A stretch of 12,464 bases of DNA. It comes from an uncultured bacterium. Lineage in GTDB: Bacteria > Bipolaricaulota > Bipolaricaulia > UBA7950 > UBA9294. A program made the position numbers and the translations under genes. The stretch is taken from NCBI GenBank assembly GCA_903859225.1, contig CAIOLV010000044.1, forward strand, positions 1 to 12,464, in the 5' to 3' direction. The notes below the pieces were generated by a model, which did no database searches, was not told the origin of the DNA, and saw nothing but the letters and a program-made list of their open reading frames with translations. Positions 5,779-12,134 of this stretch are shown piece by piece (the first letter of the stretch is position 1; the number at the start of each line of letters is the position of its first letter).

Positions 5779-6387
5779 CTACCCGATCAGCGCCAAGGCG
5801 GCGGCGATATCCTCGGCGATCATCCGGCGCTTGGACTTCTCGATGTAGAAGCTCGGTCCAGCTTGCAGATAGGACGGGAAGACGCGCGCTCCACGCCAGG
5901 AGTACTCGGGCCCGCGGAGCTTGTACGTTGATCCGGCGGGGATCACGCGCGGCTCTCTGGCGCTCCGTGCCATCGCGTTGACCGCCCGGATCGCCACGTC
6001 GCCCATCAGCAGGAGAGCCTTCACGTTCGGGAAGAGGGCGAGCTCCTGTGCGAGGAGCCCGGCGCAGGTGTTGACCGTTGTGGTCTGGATCGCATAGGCG
6101 GTCTTGGCGCACTTCACTGCAGTCGTGAGGTAGATACCGCGTTCGAGGAGTTCTGTGATCGACGTCACCTTCGCGCCGGCGTCGGAAAACGCCGCGAGTG
6201 TCGTCCGGGCGAAGAGCGCGCCGGGCGACGCGTAGAACCCGTCTTCGGGCCGCAACGGCGCGGACTCGGAGACCATGACGAGGGCGACACGCTTCGGCGC
6301 CACGTCGACGCCTGGCACGCAGCAGCGCTCGTGGTCGACGTCCATGCATGGGAAGTCGTGACACGCCACACGATCGAATGGGCGCAT
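5779..6387 (-). CDS. Uracil-DNA glycosylase superfamily protein, family-4-like, uncharacterised
   Basis: 202 residues, ATG at 6387 preceded by a G-rich site (GGGGGATGGAG). The order of elements matches the UDG fold: VALVMVSESAP (34-44) at the place of the family 4 GEAPG motif, FYASPGALFARTT (51-63), LTTAVKC (87-93), NVKALLLMGDVA (121-132), and RVFPSYLQAG (168-177) where active UDGs have an HP(S/A) motif. KC-x14-C (Cys93, Cys108) plus N-terminal cysteines at 9, 14, 22 and 23 resemble the [4Fe-4S] ligands of family 4 enzymes. The His of the HPS motif is Phe here and the GEAPG glycine is Ser, so glycosylase activity is uncertain. The family is one I recognise as uncharacterised UDG-like proteins. 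It lies 83 bases downstream of the small membrane protein gene and converges with the beta-helix gene. Confidence 0.87.
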   Translation of the reverse strand: MRPFDRVACHDFPCMDVDHERCCVPGVDVAPKRVALVMVSESAPLRPEDGFYASPGALFARTTLAAFSDAGAKVTSITELLERGIYLTTAVKCAKTAYAIQTTTVNTCAGLLAQELALFPNVKALLLMGDVAIRAVNAMARSAREPRVIPAGSTYKLRGPEYSWRGARVFPSYLQAGPSFYIEKSKRRMIAEDIAAALALIG

Positions 6388-6470
6388 GCTCCATCCCCCG
6401 ATGACATCGACGGTCCGGCAGTTCGGCCCGCGGCGGGCTCATCCGCGCCGCAGGCCTGCGTGAAGCCGCC

Positions 6471-6629
6471 TCAGCGGACGAGAAGACCGATGTAGTACGG
6501 CCAGATGACGAGGCCGACGATGCATTGCCACCACAGAAGGTGCGCAAACGCCATCGTGAACAGCCATCCGCCGAACCACACCGCTCCCGCAAGGCTCCCC
6601 ATCCCCAGGACTTTGATATCTCTCGACAT
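6471..6629 (-). CDS. Small membrane protein, 52 residues
   Basis: The ATG at 6629 is chosen because AAAGGGAGG stands four bases upstream on the - strand; the frame stays open to 6686 but without such a site. The protein begins MSRDIKVLGMG and is then almost wholly hydrophobic, with two probable transmembrane helices: SLAGAVWFGGWLFTMAFAHL (about 12-31) and WWQCIVGLVIWPYYIGLL (about 33-50), rich in Trp and ending in VR. No family is recognised. It lies between the PLP enzyme gene (172 bases upstream) and the UDG-like gene (83 bases downstream) on the same strand. Such short proteins are often missed; the good ribosome binding site and clean helices support it. Confidence 0.75.
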   Translation of the reverse strand: MSRDIKVLGMGSLAGAVWFGGWLFTMAFAHLLWWQCIVGLVIWPYYIGLLVR

Positions 6630-6655
6630 CGTTCCTCCCTTTTGACCTTCCCGGC

Positions 6656-6661
6656 ATTCTA
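6656..6661 (-). promoter_or_regulatory. Possible -10 box for the small membrane protein gene
   Basis: On the - strand this reads TAGAAT, five of six matches to the -10 consensus, 26 bases before the ATG at 6629. The best -35 is TTGCCT, 19 bases further upstream, which is weak and too widely spaced. Confidence 0.3.
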
Positions 6662-6801
6662 CTCGCAGGAGGGCGCGCCAAGGCAAGCGGGTCGGCGGCA
6701 GGTTGGATCGTGGTGGTCGGCGGGAAGCCGTACGCCTTCGCAGGTATTGGCGGAACTGGAACAGGGCCCGGGAAAGCTCAGTGCTCGCCGAAGGGCGGCG
6801 T

Positions 6802-7905
6802 CTACAGCGCGCGGCGGATGCCGTCGATCAGCCGGTCGATCTGCTCCGGAGCGTGGCTGGAGAAGACGGCGATGCGCAGCGACTCGACGTCGGGCGCATC
6901 CGAGTAGCCTCGCGGAGGGACGTAGAGGACGACGATGTCCTCTCGATCCAGTGTCTCGCAGACGCGCCGGAGGTCGATGGACGCAGAGCCGGCGAGACTG
7001 ACGATGGGAACCACCGTGTCGGCCAACGTAAATCCGAGAGCCCGGAGGCCGTTTCGCATGCGCTGAACGTTGTCCCACAGAGCGCGCCGCATCTCCGGGT
7101 GCTGCTCGAGGAGGCGGATGCCGGCCGCCGCGGCGGCAAGGGCCGGGATCGGCGGCGCCGACGCGCCAGCCAGGATCCAGGATCGTTGGCGGATCTTGGC
7201 GGCGAGGGAGCGGGTCCCCGGGATGAGGCCGCCGCTGCCGCCGAAGGCCTTGCTCAGCGTGGCGCAGAAGTGGAAGCCGTCGCGCTCCAGACCGAAGTGC
7301 TCGAGACTACCCCGGCCTTCTTCGCCGATCACGCCGACCGCGTGCGCGTCGTCAACGCAGAGGAACGACGCCGCGTAGGGTTCGAGCGCTTCCGCATACG
7401 CGGGGAGCGGCGCAAGTGCGCCGGTCGACGGAAAGATGCCGTCCGTCATCACCAGCGGTTTGTGGCCGGGGCGAACGTGCAGCGCCAGCTGTCGGGCCAG
7501 GTCGTCCGGGTCGAGATGACGGAAGAGGAAGACATCCTTCCCCGCCGTGCGCAGAGCGTCGAGCACGCTGTAGTGCGAGGCGCTGTCGGCGAACGCGACG
7601 TCGACCTCCTCGCGCAGTGCCTGAACGAGCGCCATGGGGCCGAGATAGCCCGAGGCAATGCAGGTGGCGGTCTCCGTCCCGAAGAAGCCGCGTGCCCGCT
7701 CGATGAGATCAAGAAGCGGCGGCGTCGAAGCGCCCGTGGCCGGGCCGATCCCGTAGGTGCGCGCCGCAGCGCACGCGGCGTCGATCACGAGTGGGTGGGC
7801 GTGCAGGCCGAAGTAGCTTGTTCCACAGAAGTAGTCTACTTCGCGCCCGTTGACCACGGTGCGTGGGCCGACCGGCCGTTCGATGTGCTTCGTCGTTGCG
7901 TCCAT
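6802..7905 (-). CDS. Alpha-oxoamine synthase-like PLP enzyme (KBL/BioF family)
   Basis: 367 residues, ATG at 7905 with a modest site (AAGGGTG) upstream. It is a fold-type I PLP enzyme of the alpha-oxoamine synthase group, which condenses an amino acid with an acyl-CoA (KBL, BioF, HemA, SPT) or, in divergent members, has other substrates. Key parts: YFCGTSYFGL (25-34), YGIGPATGAS (51-60), the PLP-stacking His in SASHYS (His111), the PLP nitrogen-binding Asp in CVDDAHAVGVIG (183-194, Asp185/Asp186, His188), and the Schiff-base lysine in TLSKAFGGSGG (216-226, Lys219). The N-terminal arm is about 25 residues shorter than in BioF or KBL. No biotin, threonine dehydrogenase, acyl carrier or lipid gene is adjacent, so the substrate cannot be named. 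The gene is preceded on its strand by a strong hairpin that ends the upstream operon. Confidence 0.9.
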   Translation of the reverse strand: MDATTKHIERPVGPRTVVNGREVDYFCGTSYFGLHAHPLVIDAACAAARTYGIGPATGASTPPLLDLIERARGFFGTETATCIASGYLGPMALVQALREEVDVAFADSASHYSVLDALRTAGKDVFLFRHLDPDDLARQLALHVRPGHKPLVMTDGIFPSTGALAPLPAYAEALEPYAASFLCVDDAHAVGVIGEEGRGSLEHFGLERDGFHFCATLSKAFGGSGGLIPGTRSLAAKIRQRSWILAGASAPPIPALAAAAAGIRLLEQHPEMRRALWDNVQRMRNGLRALGFTLADTVVPIVSLAGSASIDLRRVCETLDREDIVVLYVPPRGYSDAPDVESLRIAVFSSHAPEQIDRLIDGIRRAL

Positions 7906-8017
7906 GCTTCACCCTTCGATCCAGACTCAGCCCGATCGGCTGGATCCGGTCGGGCGATCGTACAGGGTGATGTGGCGGTTTCGCGAACCCGGCTACAGCC
8001 GGTCGGCTGAGGCCGTG

Positions 8018-8047
8018 GCGGCGAGGAGGCTGTGGGTTCCTCGCCGC
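8018..8047 (-). terminator. GC-rich hairpin ending the ABC/envelope gene group
   Basis: A perfect 10-bp stem (8018-8027 with 8038-8047, left arm GCGGCGAGGA) and a ten-base loop lie 27 bases after the lipoprotein stop. A second small hairpin, CAGCC-GGTC-GGCTG (7996-8009), follows on the - strand. No U-tract is present, as with the palindrome at 3345. Confidence 0.5.
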
Positions 8048-8074
8048 GCACGTGGCCGTCGGCCGTGGGAACTC

Positions 8075-8596
8075 TCAATAGGTGCACGCGGCGCTGGCGC
8101 TGCGGAGGACGTGCGTGCCGCGGCTGTCCGTCCAGTGGATCGTGGCCCAGAACGTCATGCTGATCGGCATTCCGGTCGGATCCTCGTAGGTGGACGTGAA
8201 GGCCTCGTCGGAGCCGCGGAACGTGAAGGTCTCGCTCTTGTGCGTGCCGCACGACGCGGACCAGTCGACGCGAACCTGGATCGGCTCGTTGCCGTCGGTT
8301 CCGAGCTGCGTCATCTCGAACGTGCAGGCGAGGTCGGTGACTCCGGTGCCGCCCGTCGGATCGTCGAGGATGACGACGTCGGCGGCCATGGGTCCTGAGG
8401 TTGGCGTCGGGCCGGGCACCGGATCCGTGCCGGGGCTTGGATTCGTACCGGGCGTGCCGACCGGCGTGCACCCGAACGAGGCGATGAGGATCCCAACCGT
8501 GGCGATCAACGTCAGGCCCCGCAGCCAAGGCGCGAGGCGCGGCGCCCACGCCCGTGCACCGAATCCCCGAACGGCGATCGTGCTTTTCATCCGCAT
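8075..8596 (-). CDS. Putative lipoprotein, hypothetical
   Basis: 173 residues. The ATG at 8596 follows GGGAGGGG by five bases; an upstream in-frame ATG lacks such a site. The N-terminus is basic, then hydrophobic (LRGLTLIATVGILIASFGC), ending in a cysteine that looks like a lipobox but with Ser-Phe-Gly before the Cys, not the ideal Leu-Ala-Gly. A Pro/Gly/Thr-rich linker (GTNPSPGTDPVPGPTPTSGP) leads to a domain of about 100 residues of beta character containing three further cysteines (DLACTFEM, SASCGTHKSE, SAACTY). That domain has an Ig-like strand pattern (VRVDWSA, SETFTFRGSD, MTFWATIHW), but I name no family. It is the last gene of the group, 17 bases after the OB-fold gene, and is probably surface or periplasm exposed. 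Confidence 0.8.
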   Translation of the reverse strand: MRMKSTIAVRGFGARAWAPRLAPWLRGLTLIATVGILIASFGCTPVGTPGTNPSPGTDPVPGPTPTSGPMAADVVILDDPTGGTGVTDLACTFEMTQLGTDGNEPIQVRVDWSASCGTHKSETFTFRGSDEAFTSTYEDPTGMPISMTFWATIHWTDSRGTHVLRSASAACTY

Positions 8597-8613
8597 GTGT
8601 CCCCTCCCTGCGA

Positions 8614-9177
8614 CTACTTGACGAACTGCCACCCGTTGGGATCCTCGATCACGATCTGAGGGCGGGGCGTTGCGCGGAAGACGCCGTGAACCTCGATCTT
8701 CTTCCCGACTTTGTTGAGTGGGATCAAGCGGTCCTTCCCTTTTCCCTCGAGCTGGACCGATAGCGCCCCTGTACCGTCATCGAGCGCAAACTCGCACCCG
8801 GCCGTGCATTGCGTGAGGATCGTCCCGCGAAGGACGACAGGTTGCCCCTCGTACGCGGCGGCGTTCTGTATCAACTCGTCGACGGTCGGGGTCGAGGACA
8901 AGGTCGCCGCAGCCGGCGCAGAGACGGGTTCGGACGTCGCCATTGATTGCGCGTCGGCGGAACCGGCGGCGGCGCCAGGAACCGAAGTGGCCGGGGCGGA
9001 AGGGGCCGCCGGGACTGCTGCCGTGGCGACCGTTGCAGCGGTGGCCGGCGCCGCAACGGCGGCGGCTGCGGCAGGGGCACCGGCGACGCGGGGGTGCCCC
9101 AACTCGAGGAAGACGAAGGCCGAGATTCCTGCCACGGCGACTACGCCAAGGACCACCCAGAGCATGGTCTTGTTCAC
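8614..9177 (-). CDS. Membrane-anchored OB-fold (DUF4920-like) protein
   Basis: 187 residues from a GTG overlapping the ATPase stop by four bases, with GGGAGG five bases upstream; the longer frame to 9282 is rejected. Residues 5-24 (MLWVVLGVVAVAGISAFVFL) are one transmembrane helix. Residues about 30-100 are a long Ala/Pro/Val linker. The C-terminal domain (about 102-187) reads as an OB fold: AAYEGQPVVLRGTI, the Cys pair in CTAGCEFALDDGTG, a strand LSVQLEG, IPLNKVGKKIEVHGVF, and PQIVIEDPNGWQFV. The order Y-x-G-x-x-V-x-x-x-G, C-x3-C, D-x-G, I-P, G-K-x-I-x-V-x-G is like DUF4920/tRNA-anti-like domains. It would sit outside the cytoplasmic membrane beside the ABC permease. Function unknown; a substrate-binding or metal role for the Cys pair is only a guess. 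Confidence 0.85.
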   Translation of the reverse strand: MNKTMLWVVLGVVAVAGISAFVFLELGHPRVAGAPAAAAAVAAPATAATVATAAVPAAPSAPATSVPGAAAGSADAQSMATSEPVSAPAAATLSSTPTVDELIQNAAAYEGQPVVLRGTILTQCTAGCEFALDDGTGALSVQLEGKGKDRLIPLNKVGKKIEVHGVFRATPRPQIVIEDPNGWQFVK

Positions 9178-9833
9178 TGTATCCTCCCATCGTGGATCGA
9201 AATGTGAGCCTGCGCGCGTGCGGCAACCGTTGGATCGTGCGTCACCACGACCAGCGCCAGGCCTCGCGTTGTATGAAGGCATTCCATCAGTTGCAGGACG
9301 CTCTTGCCCGACTCGGAGTCCAAGCTGCCCGTCGGCTCGTCGGCGAGCAGAATCTCAGGCGAATTGACGAGGGCGCGCGCGATCGCGCAGCGCTGTTGTT
9401 CGCCGCCCGAGAGCTGCGACGGGTAGCTCTTCTCTTTGTCGCAGAGGCCGACATCGGCGAGCGCCGCGCGGGCGAGCTCGACCCGCCCCTTGGTGCGCGC
9501 CAGTTCAAGCGGCAGGAGCACGTTCTGTAGTGCGGTCATCGCATCGTTGAGGTAGAACTGCTGGAAGACGAAGCCGATGCGGTCGCGCCGCACGTGGCTG
9601 AGTTCGGCGTCAGACAATCGGTCGACGGCGACTCCATCCACAAGGACGGAGCCCGACGTCGGGCGGTCGAGGCAGCCTACGAGGTGGAGGAGCGAGGACT
9701 TGCCAGAGCCGGACGGGCCGACAATGGAGAGGAAGTCGCCGGTCGCGACCCTGAAGTCCGCGTCGCGCACCGCCCAGAAGCTCATGCCGTTCTGCCCGTA
9801 TTGCTTCGAGACCTTCTTCAGTTCGATGATCAT
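9174..9833 (-). CDS. ABC transporter ATPase, MacB/LolD-type
   Basis: 219 residues. The ATG at 9833 overlaps the permease stop by four bases and follows GAGGGAA; the frame to 9929 is a spurious extension. All nucleotide-binding motifs are intact: Walker A GPSGSGKS (39-46), Q-loop Gln91 in FVFQQFYL, signature LSGGEQQR (141-148), Walker B ILLADEP (161-167), D-loop SLDS and H-loop His199 in VVVTHD. The layout (short protein, FQQFYLNDAMTALQNVLLPLE, DEPTGSLDS) is that of the MacB/LolD/FtsE group, which drives FtsX-type permeases. It powers the permease encoded immediately upstream, probably as a homodimer with two permease copies. The gene after it starts inside its stop codon. Confidence 0.95.
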   Translation of the reverse strand: MIIELKKVSKQYGQNGMSFWAVRDADFRVATGDFLSIVGPSGSGKSSLLHLVGCLDRPTSGSVLVDGVAVDRLSDAELSHVRRDRIGFVFQQFYLNDAMTALQNVLLPLELARTKGRVELARAALADVGLCDKEKSYPSQLSGGEQQRCAIARALVNSPEILLADEPTGSLDSESGKSVLQLMECLHTTRGLALVVVTHDPTVAARAQAHISIHDGRIQ

Positions 9834-10948
9834 AGTTCCCTCAGTGCGCGGATCGGCTGGATGCGTGCGGCGGTCATGGCCGGGTATACGGCGGAAACCG
9901 CGCCCACGGTGATCGCGACCAGTAGGCAAATTCCGACGAACGCGAACGAGTACTGGGGTGGGGCGTCGAGACCCATGCCGCTGGCACGCGGGAGAAGCAG
10001 GGTGGCCAGGTAGCCGATGCCGAGACCGACGACGCCTCCGATGGCGGAGACGACGACCGACTCTGTCAAGAAGAGGTTGAACACCTCGTGGCGCGTGGCG
10101 CCGACGGCACGGAGGAGGCCGATCTCGCGGCGTCGCTCCTGGACCGACATGATCATCGTGTTCATCGTGGTGAAGACGCCGACCGCGATAGCGATTCCCG
10201 CGATGAGAATCATCGTCTGGCGGACGGTGGCGAGGATCCCGACGAGGGTGTCGAACACCTCGTTGGGCGGAATCGCCTGCACGCCCATCATGTGTCCGAG
10301 GTCCGCCCGCGTCTCCGAGACGCGCGATACGTCGGCCGTGCGCACAAGGACGGCAGAGAGCTTGCCCTGGAGACCGAGCACCCGCTGTGCGTCGGCAAGC
10401 GGTAGGAAGACGAATGTGTCGTCGCGCCCTCCGGTCACCGGCAGGACCTTCGCGACCCGGATCGTGATCGGCGCGTAGAGGCTTACGTTGACCGAATCGC
10501 CAACGGACAACCCGAGGTCGGTCGCCACTTTGCTGCCGACGACGGCGCCGTCAAACGACGCGAGGTCCCAGTTCTTCAGAGCCGCCGTCTGGATGTCGGT
10601 GCCATAGACGGGCGTGAGTGTGCCGTTCACTTTGGCTCGCCCCACGACGACGGGTGCAGCGATCTGCACGTTGTCCACCGCGCGGAAGCCAGGGAGCGAG
10701 TCCTCGCTGATGTACTCGATCGTGTCCGCGCCCTGCATGAGCGAGAGGGTGAGCGAGTACGGACACCCAATGGGGAGCACGATGATGTGGGCGCCGAGGC
10801 CGTCGAGTTCTCGTTCGAGCGCTGTCGAGATCCCGGCGCTGAACGACAACAGGGCGAACAGCGTGGCGACGCCGACGGCGATGCCGCCGATCGTCAGCGC
10901 GAGGCGCGCCTTCCGGCGCTTCAGGTTCGCACGTAGAATCCAGTTCAT
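9830..10948 (-). CDS. ABC transporter permease, FtsX/MacB-type
   Basis: 372 residues, ATG at 10948 after GAAGGGG. Topology is that of MacB-type permeases: one N-terminal helix (LALTIGGIAVGVATLFALL, about 16-34), a large periplasmic domain (about 40-240), then three helices with the FtsX signature ERRREIGLLRAVGATRHEV after helix 2 and the C-terminal AARIQPIRALREL. These proteins do not carry substrate through a pore but use ATP in the cytoplasm to move periplasmic domains (lipoprotein release, efflux, cell-wall hydrolase control). The periplasmic domain contains IVLPIGCPYS (about 56-65). A similar GCPY element is something I recall from FtsX permeases of metal-related clusters; that is a weak hint only. 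The partner ATPase overlaps by four bases. Confidence 0.93.
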   Translation of the reverse strand: MNWILRANLKRRKARLALTIGGIAVGVATLFALLSFSAGISTALERELDGLGAHIIVLPIGCPYSLTLSLMQGADTIEYISEDSLPGFRAVDNVQIAAPVVVGRAKVNGTLTPVYGTDIQTAALKNWDLASFDGAVVGSKVATDLGLSVGDSVNVSLYAPITIRVAKVLPVTGGRDDTFVFLPLADAQRVLGLQGKLSAVLVRTADVSRVSETRADLGHMMGVQAIPPNEVFDTLVGILATVRQTMILIAGIAIAVGVFTTMNTMIMSVQERRREIGLLRAVGATRHEVFNLFLTESVVVSAIGGVVGLGIGYLATLLLPRASGMGLDAPPQYSFAFVGICLLVAITVGAVSAVYPAMTAARIQPIRALREL

Positions 10949-10995
10949 TCCAACCCCTTCTTAACGTTTGACTGCGCTGCGGCAGCCGCTCGGCC

Positions 10996-11967
10996 CTAGG
11001 ACGACGCGCAGAGCCATTGCCACTCGACGAAGCCTGGAGAGACGAGGAGTTCGCTGTCCGACGGCAGGTGGATCTCCGTCGTCGCGTGCGAGTGCGGGGT
11101 GAGGAAGCCGCGCAGGCCTTCCGTTGCCGCCGCGTCCATGTAGCCGCACAGCGAGTCCTTCTCTCCGAGGACGTCGGGGAGCGAGATCCAATCGACCATG
11201 TAGTGGTTGACGTTGGCGACTCCGCCAACCGTCGCGTGCCAGGTCAGCTCGAGACCGGCGATCTTGCCTTGCTCGCCGAGGCTGAGGAGGACGTCGAGGG
11301 CGGTGATAGCTCCTGGCTGGAAGATGTCCGGGCGAACGTCGTGCGACGTAACGGCGACATCGTTGAACGTGACGGTGGAGCGAGGCCCTTTGATGGTGAC
11401 GACGGGGACGATCAACTCGCCGCCGTGGGCGCGCAACCGGGCTGCCTCCTCTCGGAAGCTCGCCTCGATCGCGGCGAGCCGAGCGGGATCCTCGAGGTAG
11501 AGGTACAGCGCCGCGCCTTCCTTGATCGGGTACGTGTCCATCCGCAGAGCGGTGCGTTCGAACGCGCCGCCTGGCATGCGGACGTCATACCACCAGCCGT
11601 CGAGTCCGTTGATCGACTGGATCACGTACGTCGCCGCGGTCTCATCGTAGGCGTATTGGAGTTCGATCTGCCCCGAGCGAGCGAGTTGGACGAGCACGTC
11701 TAATGCCGAGAAGCGCCCGGCGACAAAGAGATCCGCACGAAGCGACGTGATCGTCGTTGGGTCGTACGTGAACGTGCCGATCCCGCGGATCTCGATGGAT
11801 CCAGGCGCTGTAGGAATCGGATCGACCCGCATGTCCGACGCGACCGACCATGAGCCGTTCGCAGGCAATGCGACGGGTTCACCCGTCCCCTCACTCGCAA
11901 CCACGGCAAACGAGAACAACGGCCCAACAACGAGCAAGAGCACCAGGTTCGCTGCCCATCTCCGCAT
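10996..11967 (-). CDS. Secreted protein with two DUF4430-like units
   Basis: 323 residues, ATG at 11967 seven bases after GGAGGTGG. Residues 1-25 are a signal peptide (RRWAANLVLLLVVGPLFSFA, cleavage near VAS). Two related units follow. Unit 1 (about 66-165): TFTYDPTTITSLRADLF, then SALDVLVQLARSGQI, YVIQSINGLDGWWYDV, TYPIKEGAALYLY. Unit 2 (about 200-300): TVTFNDVAVTSHDVRPDIF, then TALDVLLSLGEQGKI, HYMVDWISLPDVLG. The ALDVL helix, the I-x-x-I-N-G strand, the WWY-V motif and the I-K-E-G-A end strand resemble DUF4430, the transcobalamin C-terminal-like domain. Unit 2 has lost the WWY part. The last stretch has two cysteines (LCGYMD, WQWLCASS). It is the first gene of the ABC group, 47 bases before the permease, and may supply the extracytoplasmic binding function; ligand unknown. 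Confidence 0.82.
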   Translation of the reverse strand: MRRWAANLVLLLVVGPLFSFAVVASEGTGEPVALPANGSWSVASDMRVDPIPTAPGSIEIRGIGTFTYDPTTITSLRADLFVAGRFSALDVLVQLARSGQIELQYAYDETAATYVIQSINGLDGWWYDVRMPGGAFERTALRMDTYPIKEGAALYLYLEDPARLAAIEASFREEAARLRAHGGELIVPVVTIKGPRSTVTFNDVAVTSHDVRPDIFQPGAITALDVLLSLGEQGKIAGLELTWHATVGGVANVNHYMVDWISLPDVLGEKDSLCGYMDAAATEGLRGFLTPHSHATTEIHLPSDSELLVSPGFVEWQWLCASS

Positions 11968-12044
11968 CTTCGTGCCACCTCCGTTCCATCCATCCCACGA
12001 CCGCCGCGCCGCCGGTCAGGCCTCTCGTCGGACATCGTCCTCCC

Positions 12045-12083
12045 TACGATACGGTATTTCGGGTATGGATGTCCGATATACGG
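12045..12083 (-). promoter_or_regulatory. AT-richer promoter/operator candidate upstream of the ABC group
   Basis: In GC-rich surroundings this patch is rich in ATAC/GTAT. It holds an imperfect dyad, TATGGA-TG-TCCGATA (12064-12078, + strand), one inserted base from perfect, and ATAC-G-GTAT (12049-12057 region). It lies between the Rrf2-type regulator gene and the first gene of the group, where such regulators usually bind. I could not fix clear -35 and -10 boxes. Confidence 0.3.
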
Positions 12084-12134
12084 GTGACAGTAGATCCCAC
12101 CTGTGAAGAAGCCGTGGAGGAATGGAGAGGAACC

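Noticed and set aside
5534..6592. Open frame (352 codons) on the - strand over the UDG-like gene
   Set aside because: Different frame from the UDG motifs, Arg/Ser-rich, and it runs into the beta-helix gene end and the small membrane protein gene.
6703..8010. Long open frame (435 codons) on the + strand opposite the PLP enzyme
   Set aside because: Antisense shadow; the PLP enzyme on the - strand has all its motifs in order.
11700..12035. Open frame on the - strand starting at 12035 after a good GGGAGG site
   Set aside because: The site is attractive, but the translation is Arg/Ser-rich and lies in another frame of the DUF4430-like gene. The start could at most be a leader peptide; no evidence for that beyond the site.
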